From: Paracoccaceae bacterium | Lineage (GTDB): Bacteria > Pseudomonadota > Alphaproteobacteria > Rhodobacterales > Rhodobacteraceae | Direction: 5' to 3' | Length of the DNA stretch: 64,000 bases | Assembly (NCBI GenBank): GCA_019454225.1 | Contig: CP075370.1 | Location: forward strand, 796,001 to 860,000 | Part shown: positions 19,692 to 28,463 of the stretch, one piece after another | Layout: each line of letters opens with the position of its first letter | Position numbering within the stretch: the stretch's first letter is position 1 | Translations under genes and position numbers: made by a program | The notes under the pieces: generated by a model | The model's input: the letters and a program-made list of their open reading frames with translations, nothing else | The model's database searches: none | Told to the model about the DNA's origin: nothing

Positions 19692-20602
19692 CGGTGCCCG
19701 TCGCGCGCGCTGGCTGGTTCGCCCGCATGCTCGCCGCGCTGCGCGAGGCCGATCGCGTCGTGCCCCCGACCGGCGCCACGGCCTGGATCACCACCTTCAC
19801 AGCCGGCGCCATGGCCTTTCTCGCGGTCTTTGCGCTGGCCCTGTCGCTGGCCGCCGGGCGGCTGGCCGACCGCTGGGGCGAGGCGCTGGCCAGAACCGCG
19901 ACGGTGCGCATCGCGGCCCCGCCCGACCAGATGGCGCAGCAGGTGGCCGCCGTGCTGGACGTGCTGTCCACCACGCCCGGCGTCGCCACGGCCCGGGCCA
20001 TCCCCGAGGACGAGGCGCGCGCCCTGCTCGAACCCTGGTTCGGCCCCGACCTGCCGATCGACCGCCTGCCTGTCCCCCGGCTCGTCGAACTGACCGAGGG
20101 CGATCCGGGATATGACGGACAGGGCCTGCGCCTGCGCCTGTCGGCCGAGGCGCCCGGTGCCGTGCTGGATGATCATACCCGCTGGCGCAGGCCGCTCGCC
20201 CAGGCGGCCGGGCGCCTGCGGATGCTCGGGGCGCTGTCGCTGGGCCTGATCGGCGCGGCCTTCGCCGCGATGATCACGCTTGCCGCCACGGCGGCGCTTG
20301 CCGCCAACGCCCAGGTGATCGGCGTGCTGCGCCTGATCGGCGCCCGCGACGCATGGATCGCCCGGGCCTTCGTGCGCCGCTTCACGCTGCGCGCCCTAGG
20401 GGGCGCCGCCGCTGGTGCCGTCATCGGCACCGCCGCCGTGGCATTCCTGCCCGCCGCCGACGCCGCCGGGGGCTTTCTGACCGGGCTGGGATTCCAGGGC
20501 ACCGCCTGGTTCTGGCCCGCCGCGCTGCCGCCGGTCGCGGGCCTTGTCGCGCTTGTCGCGACCAGGTTTGCCGCCTTTCACAAGCTTCGGGAATTGCGCT
20601 GA
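19688..20602 (+). CDS. ftsX: Cell division membrane protein FtsX
   Basis: A 304-residue permease partner of FtsE, starting at a GTG overlapping the ftsE stop. It has a cytoplasmic N-tail, a first helix at about 36-58 (FTAGAMAFLAVFALALSLAA), a periplasmic domain (about 60-170, ATARAIPEDEARALLEPWFG) and three C-terminal helices. The stretch VIGVLRLIGARDAWIAR is the FtsX-type loop between helices. FtsEX transmits ATP hydrolysis to periplasmic amidase regulators. The stop overlaps the plsC-like start by one base. Confidence 0.9.
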
Positions 20603-21333
20603 TGTCCCCTGTCCTGCAATGGCTGCGGTCGGTCGTGTTCATCGTCCAGATGTATCTGGCGATGGTGGTTCTGGCGATCGTGTTCACACCCTTCGCCATC
20701 TTCCGCCGCGATGCCGCCTTCTCGGCCATCCACACCTATTGCCGCTGGGTCCGGTTCTCGGCCCGCCTGCTGGTCGGCCTTCGGTCCGAAGTGCGCGGAA
20801 CCCCGCCAGAGGGCGAGGTGCTGGTTGCCGCAAAACACCAGAGCTTCTTCGACATCATCATCCTCGTCTCGGTCCTGCCGCGGCCCAAGTTCATCATGAA
20901 GAAGGAGCTGAAGTGGGCGCCCATCCTCGGCTGGTATGCGCTGCGCATCGGCTGTGTGCCGGTCGACCGGGGCAAGCGCGGGCAGGCCATCACCGCGATG
21001 AAGGCGCGCGTGGCCGCAGGCACCGCCTTTCCGGGGCAACTGGTGATCTATCCGCAGGGCACCCGTGTGGCCCCCGGCGCGACGCTGCCCTACAAGGTGG
21101 GCACCGGCCTGCTCTACGAACAGCTTGGCCAGCCCTGCATCCCGGTTGCGACCAACGTCGGCGTGTTCTGGCCGCGCCGCAGCCTGCTGCGTCGCCCCGG
21201 CCTTGCCGTGGTCGAGTTCCTGCCCCCGATCCCGCCCGGGCGCCCGGTTCCCGCCTTCATGACCCAGCTCGAAACCACCATCGAAACCGCCTCGGACCGC
21301 CTGATGGCCGAAGCGGGTTTCGTCCGTCGCTGA
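20602..21333 (+). CDS. plsC: 1-acyl-glycerol-3-phosphate acyltransferase (PlsC family)
   Basis: A 243-residue membrane-bound acyltransferase. The N-terminal helix is at about 8-30. The catalytic HX4D is KHQSFFD, the glycerolphosphate site is FIMKKELKWAPILGWYALRIGCVPVDR, and block III is IYPQGTRV, a QGTR variant of the usual EGTR. It acylates lysophosphatidic acid to phosphatidic acid in phospholipid synthesis. Its start overlaps the ftsX stop (TGATG), so it is probably cotranscribed with ftsEX. The symbol is by family; paralogues are possible elsewhere in the genome. Confidence 0.85.
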   Translation: MSPVLQWLRSVVFIVQMYLAMVVLAIVFTPFAIFRRDAAFSAIHTYCRWVRFSARLLVGLRSEVRGTPPEGEVLVAAKHQSFFDIIILVSVLPRPKFIMKKELKWAPILGWYALRIGCVPVDRGKRGQAITAMKARVAAGTAFPGQLVIYPQGTRVAPGATLPYKVGTGLLYEQLGQPCIPVATNVGVFWPRRSLLRRPGLAVVEFLPPIPPGRPVPAFMTQLETTIETASDRLMAEAGFVRR

Positions 21334-21357
21334 CCTCCACAGCAGAAAGCCCGCGCC

Positions 21358-22137
21358 ATGCCCTTCGCCGACCCTGCCCATATCGACGACATGAACCTGT
21401 ATCTGGGCGACCGGATCGCAGAGGTGAACGGCTGGTGCGGCCCGCATTTGTGGCAGGCGCTCTGGCCCGTCGCCCGCGCCATCGGTCAGGGCCCGGTGGC
21501 CGAGATCGGCGTGTTCGAGGGCAAGTTCCTGATCGGCCTGGTCAAGACCTTCGACCCCGACGCGGTGTTTTCGCATGCCGCGATCGACGTCTACGACATG
21601 CAGCAGTTCAACCTCGATGGCGCGGGCGTCGGCAAGGCCGCCGTACTTGACACCAACCTCAAGGCGCATGGCCTGGGCGCCCACCGGGTCGAGAAGGTCC
21701 GCGCCGACAGCCTGGCGCTGCGTGCTGCCGACGCCGCGGCCCTGGTCGCACGGCACGGCCAGTTCAAGTTCTTCAGCGTGGACGGCTGCCACGAGGTCAC
21801 CCACACGATGAACGACATCGAATTCGCCATGCAGGTCACCGCCCCCGAGGGCCTGATCTCGGTCGACGACTACCTCAACCCAAGCTGGCCCGGCGTCAGC
21901 GAGGCGGTGGCCAAGATGTACCTGCTGCGCAACTTCGCCTTCGTGCCGCTGTTCTACACCATGAACAAGCTGTTCCTCTGCTCGATCTCCTACCACGACA
22001 CCTATCTGAAACTGCTGCAGAAATCCGTCGTGGCCGAGTTCCCGGGCACGCCGGTCAAGCCGGTCACGCGCTTCGGCTTCCGCACGCTGACAATCCTGCC
22101 CCGGATCCAGTCCTGGCTGCCCCTGCGCGCGGCCTGA
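21358..22137 (+). CDS. Class I SAM-dependent methyltransferase-like protein
   Basis: A 259-residue protein with a Rossmann-like core: VAEIGVFEGKFLIGL (motif I, Glu-x-Gly-x-x-x-Gly), an acidic end of strand 2 in AAIDVYDM, VRADSLAL, FFSVDGCHEVTHTMNDIEFA and LISVDDYLNPSWPGV. This resembles the Methyltransf_24-type family, whose substrates are often sugars or small metabolites. It follows the plsC-like gene by 24 bp on the same strand. The acceptor is unknown. Confidence 0.7.
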   Translation: MPFADPAHIDDMNLYLGDRIAEVNGWCGPHLWQALWPVARAIGQGPVAEIGVFEGKFLIGLVKTFDPDAVFSHAAIDVYDMQQFNLDGAGVGKAAVLDTNLKAHGLGAHRVEKVRADSLALRAADAAALVARHGQFKFFSVDGCHEVTHTMNDIEFAMQVTAPEGLISVDDYLNPSWPGVSEAVAKMYLLRNFAFVPLFYTMNKLFLCSISYHDTYLKLLQKSVVAEFPGTPVKPVTRFGFRTLTILPRIQSWLPLRAA

Positions 22138-22151
22138 ACAGGGAGGGCCGA

Positions 22152-22757
22152 ATGCCGGACTGGATCGACGACATCGCGGCGCTTGAGGCGCTCTACGGAA
22201 CCCCGGGGCAGGCGTCCACCGTCAAGGTGACCTCCTGCCTGACCCCCGCCTACCGCGCCTGGATCGGGCGGTCGCGGTTCTGCGTCCTGTCCACCGTCGG
22301 CCCCGAGGGCACCGACGGCAGCCCCCGGGGCGATGACGGCCCGGTGGTGGCGGTGCTGGACGACCGGACGCTGGCGCTGCCCGACTGGCGGGGAAACGAC
22401 CGCATCGACAGCCTGCGCAACATCGTCCGCGACGGCCGGGTCAGCCTGATGTTCCTGGTCCCGGGGTCGAACACCGCGATGCGGGTCAACGGCACCGCCC
22501 GGCTCACCGTTGACGACACGATGCGCGCCCGGTTTGCCCGCGATGGCCACCTGCCGCGCTGCGTGATCGTGATCGCCGTGGCCGAGGTCTATTCGCAATG
22601 TGCCCGCGCGCTGCTGCGCGCTGCCCTGTGGTCCGGGGATCAGGCGCAGGGCCTGCCGACCGTGGGCGACATGCTGCGCGAGATCACGCAGGGCGGCATC
22701 GACGGTGCGGCCTATGACGCCGCATGGCCCGCCCGCGCTGCCCGGACCCTCTGGTAG
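22152..22757 (+). CDS. Pyridoxamine 5'-phosphate oxidase-fold flavoprotein
   Basis: A 201-residue protein with PPOX/FMN-binding split-barrel features: FCVLSTVGPEGTDGSPRGD, VAVLDDRTLALPDWRGNDRIDSL, IVRDGRVSLMFLVPG and VNGTARLTVD. This is the MSMEG_1061-like group of about 200 residues rather than true PdxH. Members bind FMN or F420 and reduce varied substrates. GGGAGG precedes the ATG, 14 bp after the methyltransferase stop, so the two are likely cotranscribed. Substrate unknown. Confidence 0.8.
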   Translation: MPDWIDDIAALEALYGTPGQASTVKVTSCLTPAYRAWIGRSRFCVLSTVGPEGTDGSPRGDDGPVVAVLDDRTLALPDWRGNDRIDSLRNIVRDGRVSLMFLVPGSNTAMRVNGTARLTVDDTMRARFARDGHLPRCVIVIAVAEVYSQCARALLRAALWSGDQAQGLPTVGDMLREITQGGIDGAAYDAAWPARAARTLW

Positions 22758-22798
22758 CCGCCCGCCGCACCGACCTGGCCCGGGCGCGACATTGCGGC

Positions 22799-22827
22799 TT
22801 GACATGCAGGTAAATGACTGCATATTG
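22799..22827 (+). promoter_or_regulatory. Promoter with ArsR-type palindromic operator
   Basis: TTGACA (22799-22804) is followed after 16-17 bp by CATATT/ATATTG as a -10 region. Between and across the -10 lies a perfect inverted repeat, ATGCAG-N8-CTGCAT (22804-22823). It stands directly upstream of an SRPBCC/ArsR/SRPBCC operon. A repressor dimer bound here would block RNA polymerase, so autoregulation by the ArsR protein encoded in the operon is the natural reading. Confidence 0.7.
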
Positions 22828-22886
22828 GAGCCAAGGACGCAGGCGCCGAATGCGCGCGCCGACCGCAGACAGGGAAGGGGACCGGC

Positions 22887-23342
22887 ATGCCGGACATTCT
22901 GCACAGGGTAGGGATCAGGTCGGCGGTGCCGGCCGTCTTCGGCGCACTCGCCACGCGCGATGGCGTCGCCGGCTGGTGGACCGAGGAAACCTCCGGCGAC
23001 GACAGTGCCGGCGGCCGGCTGCGCGTCCGTTTCACCGATCGCGGCATCGAGATCGGCGCGATGGAGATGGCCGTGCTTGAACACCGCCCCGACACGCTGG
23101 TGCTGTGGGAGGTGGTCGCAGGCCCCGAGGAATGGATCGGCACCCGCATCCGCTTCGACCTCAAGCAGGAAGGCGATCATTGCGTGGTGCTGTTCCGCCA
23201 CGAAGGCTGGGCCGAACCCGGCGAGTTCATGCACCATTGCAGCACCAAATGGGGCGTGTTCATGATGAGCCTCAAGGCACTGGTGGAAACCGGAACCGGC
23301 CTGCCAAGCCCGCGCGACATCAAGATCGACAACTGGAACTGA
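22887..23342 (+). CDS. SRPBCC (AHSA1-like) domain protein
   Basis: A 151-residue START/Bet v1-like protein: TRDGVAGWWTEE, LVLWEVVAGPEEWIGTRIRFDL, HEGWAEPGEFMHHCSTKWGVFMMSLKALVETG. These are the usual AHSA1 landmarks of a hydrophobic ligand-binding cavity. It is the first gene of the ArsR operon, with GGGAAGGGG as ribosome-binding site. Members paired with ArsR regulators are thought to bind small hydrophobic molecules; the ligand is unknown. Confidence 0.85.
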   Translation: MPDILHRVGIRSAVPAVFGALATRDGVAGWWTEETSGDDSAGGRLRVRFTDRGIEIGAMEMAVLEHRPDTLVLWEVVAGPEEWIGTRIRFDLKQEGDHCVVLFRHEGWAEPGEFMHHCSTKWGVFMMSLKALVETGTGLPSPRDIKIDNWN

Positions 23343-23371
23343 CACCGGCCGGGGTGGGGGCGGAACCCGGA

Positions 23372-23686
23372 ATGGATGCCGACAAGGTCTTCAAGGCGCT
23401 GGCCGATCCGACACGGCGGCGGCTGCTGGACCAGCTGTGCGAAGCCAACGGCCAAAGCCTCGGGCAGCTCTGCGACGGGCTCTCGATGACCCGGCAGTCG
23501 GCGACGCAGCATCTCGACATCCTCGAAGCCGCCAACCTGATCAGCACGGTCCGTCGCGGCCGGGAAAAGCTGCACTTCATCAACCCCGTGCCGCTGCACG
23601 ACATCTACGAACGCTGGGTCCGCAAGTTCGAGACCGAACGCCTGCGGCTCCTGCATGACCTGAAACGCGAGCTTGAAGGAGAATGA
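23372..23686 (+). CDS. ArsR-family transcriptional regulator
   Basis: A 104-residue winged-helix repressor: KVFKALADPTRRRLLDQL, then the recognition helix region LSMTRQSATQHLDILEAANLIS and the wing VRRGREKLHFINP. No metal-binding ELCVCDL cysteine motif is present; the single Cys pair (QLCEANGQ, QLCDGL) is not in the ArsR/SmtB alpha3 position. It therefore probably belongs to the SRPBCC-linked group rather than to metal sensors. It ends with ATGA overlapping the next SRPBCC gene. The likely target is the palindrome at 22804-22823. Confidence 0.88.
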   Translation: MDADKVFKALADPTRRRLLDQLCEANGQSLGQLCDGLSMTRQSATQHLDILEAANLISTVRRGREKLHFINPVPLHDIYERWVRKFETERLRLLHDLKRELEGE

Positions 23687-24165
23687 CCATGACCGGCCAG
23701 ACCGCCACCTTCCAGTATGTGACCTATGTCCGCGCCACCCCCGACAAGGTGTTCGCGGCGATCACCCGACCCGAGATGGCGCGGGAATACTGGGGGCACG
23801 AAAACATCTCCGACTGGACGCCGGGCGCCCGCTGGCAGCATGTCCGCGCCGATGCGGGCCGCAGCGTGGAACTGGTGGGCGAGGTCGTCGAACACGCCCC
23901 GCCGCACCGGCTGGTGATCACCTGGGCCAATGCCTCGCAAGCCGCCGACCCGGCCGCATACAGCCGCGTGACCTTCGATCTTGTCCCCTATGACGGAATG
24001 GTCCGGCTGACGGTCACCCACGACGGGCTGATCCCGGGCAGCGGCATGCTGAACGGCATCTCAAAGGGCTGGCCCATCGTGCTGTCCAGCCTGAAATCCT
24101 ACCTGGAAACCGGACAGGCCATCGACGTCTTCGCCAGGCCCGCCGCGACCGGCGCCGCCGCCTGA
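23683..24165 (+). CDS. SRPBCC (AHSA1-like) domain protein
   Basis: A 160-residue second START-like protein of the operon: YVRATPDKVFAAITRPEMAREYWG, ISDWTPGARWQHV, VEHAPPHRLVITWAN and a C-terminal helix LNGISKGWPIVLSSLKSYLETG. It is only distantly similar to the first SRPBCC protein. Its ATG overlaps the ArsR stop; a second ATG six bases later is also possible. Translational coupling to the regulator suggests the ligand-binding protein and regulator respond to the same compound, which is inference. Confidence 0.85.
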   Translation: MTMTGQTATFQYVTYVRATPDKVFAAITRPEMAREYWGHENISDWTPGARWQHVRADAGRSVELVGEVVEHAPPHRLVITWANASQAADPAAYSRVTFDLVPYDGMVRLTVTHDGLIPGSGMLNGISKGWPIVLSSLKSYLETGQAIDVFARPAATGAAA

Positions 24166-24211
24166 CGGCAGGCCCGGCGGCGCAGGGGCCTGCCGCATGT
24201 CGGCGGGCCCG

Positions 24212-24748
24212 TCAGCTCAGCGGGCAGTCCGCGATGTCGAGGTCCAGCACCAGCGTCTCTCCCGGCGCATAGTCCCGGCCCGCGACATTGATGAACAACT
24301 CGCCCTTCTCGGTGAAGATGTCGGCCTCGGTCATCGGCAGGGTCGTCGCGTCACGGTCCACGGCCACATGGTTGAACAGCGCGCACTCGGTCTCGAACCG
24401 CAGGACATAGCCGTTGAACCGGGCGACATAGAAATTGCCCGAAGCCCCCTCGGGATAGGCAAAGCGGATGCGCGTCGGGTCGATCTGCACCTCTACCGGC
24501 ACGATGTCGAAGCCGGGCGTCCGGAACTCAGGGCCTAGGCCGAACTCGATCCCGTCATCCACCACCACCGTGCGTCCCCGGCTGTTCAGGATCGGCGCCT
24601 CGCGGTCGTCATAGGTCAGCACGTAGAGCGTCACGATACGCCCCTCCAGCGTCCCGCCCGCCGCCACGGGCCCGCCCGTCGCCAGTGCCAGGCAGGCCGC
24701 CGCCGCCCCTGCCGTCCATGCCTGCCGAACCATCCCGCCCGTCCGCAT
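24212..24748 (-). CDS. Secreted protein of unknown function
   Basis: A 178-residue protein. The start MRTGGMVRQAWTAG has GGAGG seven bases upstream and gives a signal peptide ending near PVAAGG (about residue 31). The mature part is beta-rich with two well-separated cysteines (ECALFNH and ADCPLS) that could form a disulfide. Landmarks are GRIVTLYVLTYDDREAPIL and FYVARFNGYVLRFETEC. I do not recognise the family. It is convergent with the ArsR operon, and the 175 bp upstream of it contain only a hairpin. Confidence 0.6.
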   Translation of the reverse strand: MRTGGMVRQAWTAGAAAACLALATGGPVAAGGTLEGRIVTLYVLTYDDREAPILNSRGRTVVVDDGIEFGLGPEFRTPGFDIVPVEVQIDPTRIRFAYPEGASGNFYVARFNGYVLRFETECALFNHVAVDRDATTLPMTEADIFTEKGELFINVAGRDYAPGETLVLDLDIADCPLS

Positions 24749-24893
24749 CCCGCACCCTCCGTCCGATCCGCCGATGCCGCATCCTGCCACGGCGCGCGCG
24801 TCCGGTGGATGACGAATGCCGTCACATCCGGGCGCAAAGGTAAAGGATGTGTGAACGCGGCTGAATAAGTCATTGAAAACGCTTGTGCCGTTC

Positions 24894-24914
24894 AGCGTCC
24901 CATCGTGGGACGCT
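24894..24914 (-). repeat. Hairpin, copy 1 of a 19-bp palindromic repeat
   Basis: AGCGTCCCA-TCG-TGGGACGCT forms a perfect 9-bp stem. It lies 10 bp past the sugE stop in the direction of sugE transcription, but is not followed by a T run on either strand. The inner 19 bases, read on the minus strand, are identical to the hairpin at 30917-30935. Both are followed by a TCAATGA heptamer 9-17 bp beyond the stem. Confidence 0.7.
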
Positions 24915-24923
24915 CCGATCCGG

Positions 24924-25238
24924 TCAGGCGAATTTCAGCGCCAGGATTCCGGCCAGGATCAATCCGATCCCCGCCACCCGCATGGCATTCACGGCCTCGC
25001 CGAACAGGAACACCGCCGCCACCGCCGTCCCGACCGCACCGATTCCCACCCAGACCGCATAGGCCGTGCCCACCGGCAGCGACTTCATCGCGACCGACAG
25101 CAGCCAGAATGACGCCAGCGCCCCCAGGATGGTCAGCACCGTCGGCACCGGGCGGCTGAACCCGTCCGAATACTTCAGCCCCAATGCCCAGCCCGTTTCC
25201 ATGAGCCCGGCCAGAACCACGATCAGCCAGGGGTTCAA
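24924..25238 (-). CDS. sugE: Small multidrug-resistance exporter, SugE/Gdx type
   Basis: A 104-residue four-helix membrane protein. It has the conserved helix-1 glutamate ([19 protein letters not shown], Glu14), [24 protein letters not shown] and [19 protein letters not shown]. The GLKYSxGF and [11 protein letters not shown] motifs place it with the SugE/Gdx guanidinium exporters rather than EmrE. It starts at a TTG whose bases overlap the accA stop (TTGA), so it depends on translation of accA. No guanidine riboswitch is visible in front of the pair. Confidence 0.82.
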   Translation of the reverse strand: MNPWLIVVLAGLMETGWALGLKYSDGFSRPVPTVLTILGALASFWLLSVAMKSLPVGTAYAVWVGIGAVGTAVAAVFLFGEAVNAMRVAGIGLILAGILALKFA

Positions 25239-26194
25239 GCGGCCAGCCCCTTCGACCCCATCTCGACGAACTTCGCCCGCCGGTCCCGGATCAGCGTTTC
25301 GGGTTTCTTGCCGGTCAGGTCCTTCAGCATTATCTCGATCGCCTTGCCCACCGCATCGACCGCCTCGCGCGGCGCGCGCTGCGCCCCGCCCAGCGGCTCC
25401 TTCACGATCCGGTCCACCACGCCCAGCTTCTGCAGGTCCTGCGCCGTCAGCCGCAGCGCCTCGGCCGCCTCGCGCATCTTCTCGGCGTCCTTCCACAGGA
25501 TCGAGGCGCAGCCCTCGGGGCTGATCACCGAATAGATCGAATGCTCCAGCATCGCGACCCGGTTGGCGGTGGCAAAGGCCACGGCCCCGCCCGACCCGCC
25601 CTCGCCGATCACCACCGAAATCAGCGGCACGCCGATCTCCAGGCATTTCTGCGTGCTGCGCGCAATGGCCTCGGCCTGCCCGCGTTCCTCGGCACCCTTG
25701 CCGGGATAGGCGCCGGGTGTATCGACCAGCGTGATCACCGGCAGCCCGAAGCGGTGCGCCATGTCCATCAGGCGGATCGCCTTGCGATAGCCCTCGGGCC
25801 GCGCCATGCCGAAGTTCCGCTCGATGCGGCTTTTCGTGTCGTTGCCCTTCTCGTGGCCGATCACCACCACCGGCAGGTCGTTGAACCGCGCAAGCCCCCC
25901 CATCACCGCATGATCGTCGGCAAAGTTCCGGTCGCCCGCCAGCGGCGTCCATTCGGCGAACAGCGCCTCGATGTAGTCCCTGCAATGCGGCCGGTCGGGG
26001 TGGCGCGCGACCTGGCATTTCTGCCAGGGCGTCAGGTTCTTGTAGAGATCGCGCAGCGCGGTCTCGGCCTTGCGGTCCAGCGCCTCGGCCTCCTTCGTGA
26101 CATCCATGTCCTTGTTGCCGCGCGCCAGCGCGCGCAGTTCCTCGGCCTTGCCCTCGATCTCGGCCAGCGGTTTCTCGAAGTCGAGGTAGTTCAT
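25235..26194 (-). CDS. accA: Acetyl-CoA carboxylase carboxyltransferase subunit alpha
   Basis: A 319-residue protein starting [20 protein letters not shown], the standard AccA N-terminus. It carries [62 protein letters not shown] (read in parts) and the [12 protein letters not shown] oxyanion segment. With AccD it transfers carboxyl from carboxybiotin to acetyl-CoA, the first committed step of fatty-acid synthesis. Length is normal. It is divergent from the AraC gene and followed by overlapping sugE. Confidence 0.97.
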   Translation of the reverse strand: MNYLDFEKPLAEIEGKAEELRALARGNKDMDVTKEAEALDRKAETALRDLYKNLTPWQKCQVARHPDRPHCRDYIEALFAEWTPLAGDRNFADDHAVMGGLARFNDLPVVVIGHEKGNDTKSRIERNFGMARPEGYRKAIRLMDMAHRFGLPVITLVDTPGAYPGKGAEERGQAEAIARSTQKCLEIGVPLISVVIGEGGSGGAVAFATANRVAMLEHSIYSVISPEGCASILWKDAEKMREAAEALRLTAQDLQKLGVVDRIVKEPLGGAQRAPREAVDAVGKAIEIMLKDLTGKKPETLIRDRRAKFVEMGSKGLAA

Positions 26195-26308
26195 GTCAGG
26201 GCCTCCGCACGCATCAGGGCTATATGCGGCGGGCGTGACACGATTGCAACTCGGCAAGATTTGTCGTCCGGCCCCATGGTAGTCGCCGGATTGCAATCCG
26301 GGGGACCG

Positions 26309-27145
26309 ATGAACACGCACCAGATCCGCATCGACCGTGTCTATCGCCACATCGCGCTGAACCTCGATGGCGACCTGTCGCTCGATCGTCTGGCCGATGT
26401 CGCGGCGCTGTCGCGGTTCCACTTTCACCGGATGTTCTCGGCCATGACCGGCGAGACGGTGGCCGAGGCCGTGCGCCGCGCACGGCTGAACCGGGCCGCG
26501 GTTCTGGTGGTGGGCGGCCGCGCGCCACTGGCGCGGATCGCCGCCGAGGTCGGGTATCCCAACATCCACAGTTTTGCCCGCGCCGTCCGCGCGGCCTTCG
26601 GGGTCACGCCCGCCGCCCTTCGCAGGCGCGGGGTTGTGCCGCCGGCGCTGATCCCCACCCGAAAAGGAGACCTGCCCATGCATCCTGTCCGCATCGAGAC
26701 CGTGCCGCCCCTGCGGCTTGCCGCGCTGCCCCATCGCGGCCCCTATCCATCCATCGGGGCGACCTTCGCCGCGCTCTGGGACCGGATGGTGGCGGCGGGC
26801 CTTGTCGCCCGCATCGCCGGGCCCGGCGTGGCGATCTACTACGACGATCCGTCCGCGACGCCGGCGGCGGAGCTGCGCGCCCATGCGGCGGTGGCCATCG
26901 GCGGTGCCGAGGCACTGCCCGAGGGCTTCGACGACGTGACGCTGCCGGGCGGGCGCTGCGCCATCCTGACGTTGCGCGGGCCATATACGGGATTTCCCGC
27001 GGCATGGGCGTGGCTCTACGGTCAATGGCTGCCCGACAGCGGCGAGGTGCCGGCCGACCGGGCCCCATGGGAGGCCTATCTGAACAGTCCGTCGGACACG
27101 GCGCCCGCCGACCTGCTGTCCGAGATTCGTGTGCCGCTGGCCTGA
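26309..27145 (+). CDS. AraC-family regulator with GyrI-like effector domain
   Basis: A 278-residue protein. Residues 1-110 hold two AraC helix-turn-helix motifs ([21 protein letters not shown] and [28 protein letters not shown], read in parts). After a short linker a GyrI/SOUL-like domain begins at about residue 123 ([23 protein letters not shown]) and ends with [21 protein letters not shown]. The order matches Rob/SoxS-Rob-like effector-binding activators that sense hydrophobic compounds. It is divergent from accA-sugE, so control of the exporter is a plausible inference. Confidence 0.88.
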   Translation: MNTHQIRIDRVYRHIALNLDGDLSLDRLADVAALSRFHFHRMFSAMTGETVAEAVRRARLNRAAVLVVGGRAPLARIAAEVGYPNIHSFARAVRAAFGVTPAALRRRGVVPPALIPTRKGDLPMHPVRIETVPPLRLAALPHRGPYPSIGATFAALWDRMVAAGLVARIAGPGVAIYYDDPSATPAAELRAHAAVAIGGAEALPEGFDDVTLPGGRCAILTLRGPYTGFPAAWAWLYGQWLPDSGEVPADRAPWEAYLNSPSDTAPADLLSEIRVPLA

Positions 27146-27305
27146 TCCGGAAAACAGCACAGCCCCGGAGGGCCGGGCCCCCGGGGCGTGCATCCTCCCC
27201 TTTTGCGCCGAACGGGCCTCCTCTCCCGGGGTCGGCGCAGGGATGTTTTCATACTGCCCGAGTCGCGGGCACTTGTCATCAAGTTGTGATATTCGTCAGG
27301 GCGAT

Positions 27306-28271
27306 TTAGAAACTCTCGCGTCCGATCAGATCTGCCTGCCGCACGATGACCTCGGCCTGCCGCATGCTGGCGATGTCGATCAGCCGGCCCCTGTAGGTTG
27401 CGGCGCCCTGTCCGGCGGCCTTGGCGGCTTCCATCGCGGCAAGGATCTCGCGCGCTTCGGCCACGGTGGCCTCCGACGGTGTGAACACCTCATTGGCAAG
27501 CGCCACCTGCCTCGGGTGGATCGCCCATTTGCCCACCATGCCAAGGGTGGCCGACCGCCGCGCCTGCGCACGGAACCCCTCGTCATCGCCAAAGTCGCCG
27601 AAGGGGCCATCCACCGGCAGCACGCCATGCGTGCGGCAGGCCGCCACGATGGCCGCCTGTGCCCAGTGCCAGGGGTCCGACCAGTACTTCGCCCCTTCGC
27701 GGTGCATGTAGTAGTTTTCCTGCGTCCCGCCGATGCCGGTCGTCTGCATGCCCATGCTCGCCGCGAAATCGGCGGCGCCCAGGCTCATCGCCTGAAGGCG
27801 GGGGCTCGATGCCGCGATCTCCTCGACATGGGCGATTCCGGCCGCCGTCTCGATGATCACCTCCAGGCTGATCCGTTTCTGCCGCATCCTTGCGGCCTCG
27901 ATCGCCGTGACAAGCGCATCCACCGCATAGACATCGGCAGCGCAGCCCACCTTGGGAATCATGATCTGGTCGATCCGGTCACCCGCCTCTTCCAGCACCT
28001 CGACCACGTCGCGATACCAGAACGGCGTGTCCAGCCCGTTGATGCGCACCGACAGGTGCTTGCGGCCCCAGTCCACCTCGTTGATCGCGCGGATGATGTT
28101 CCGGCGCGCCTCGGGCTTGTCGGCGGGGCCGACCGAATCCTCGAGATCGAGGTTGATCACATCCGCCGCGCTGAGCGCCATCTTCGGGAACAGCGCGGGC
28201 CGCGACCCTGGACCGAACAGCTGACAGCGGTTCGGGCGTTCAGGGGCAGGGGGTTGCAGACGAAAGGACAT
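27306..28271 (-). CDS. mcl1: L-malyl-CoA/beta-methylmalyl-CoA lyase
   Basis: A 321-residue CitE-superfamily enzyme. It starts MSFRLQPPAPERPNRCQLFG, the start I associate with Rhodobacter Mcl1. It has INLDLEDSV, the metal-binding VIIETAAGIAHVEEIA, LGAADFAASMGMQT, and WAIHPRQVALANEVFTPS. It cleaves malyl-CoA and beta-methylmalyl-CoA to glyoxylate plus acetyl- or propionyl-CoA in the ethylmalonyl-CoA route of acetate assimilation. It is transcribed divergently from the ICMT-family gene across a 192-bp region that contains an inverted repeat. Confidence 0.93.
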   Translation of the reverse strand: MSFRLQPPAPERPNRCQLFGPGSRPALFPKMALSAADVINLDLEDSVGPADKPEARRNIIRAINEVDWGRKHLSVRINGLDTPFWYRDVVEVLEEAGDRIDQIMIPKVGCAADVYAVDALVTAIEAARMRQKRISLEVIIETAAGIAHVEEIAASSPRLQAMSLGAADFAASMGMQTTGIGGTQENYYMHREGAKYWSDPWHWAQAAIVAACRTHGVLPVDGPFGDFGDDEGFRAQARRSATLGMVGKWAIHPRQVALANEVFTPSEATVAEAREILAAMEAAKAAGQGAATYRGRLIDIASMRQAEVIVRQADLIGRESF

Positions 28272-28295
28272 CGTGTGGACCTTGAGCTAAGGAAA

Positions 28296-28344
28296 TTGCC
28301 GCTAGGCGCGCGCCTTCGGTATAATATTGCGCGCTGCGGCGCAA
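28296..28344 (+). promoter_or_regulatory. Promoter plus inverted repeat between mcl1 and ICMT-family gene
   Basis: On the + strand TTGCCG (28296-28301), 18 bp and a consensus TATAAT (28320-28325) form a plausible sigma-70 promoter for the gene at 28464. Immediately after the -10 is a perfect inverted repeat TTGCGC-N6-GCGCAA (28327-28344), a position suited to repression of this promoter or control of divergent mcl1, whose start is 55 bp away. Confidence 0.5.
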
Positions 28345-28463
28345 CATGCCTTCGCAGGCGCAGCATCGGGAGCCGTCGGCGTGAATCCGCCTGCGACGCC
28401 GCAGCCCATTGATCATTGTCCATCGCAGGCGCCCATTGCCCGGATTCATGCAGCAAGGCGATC

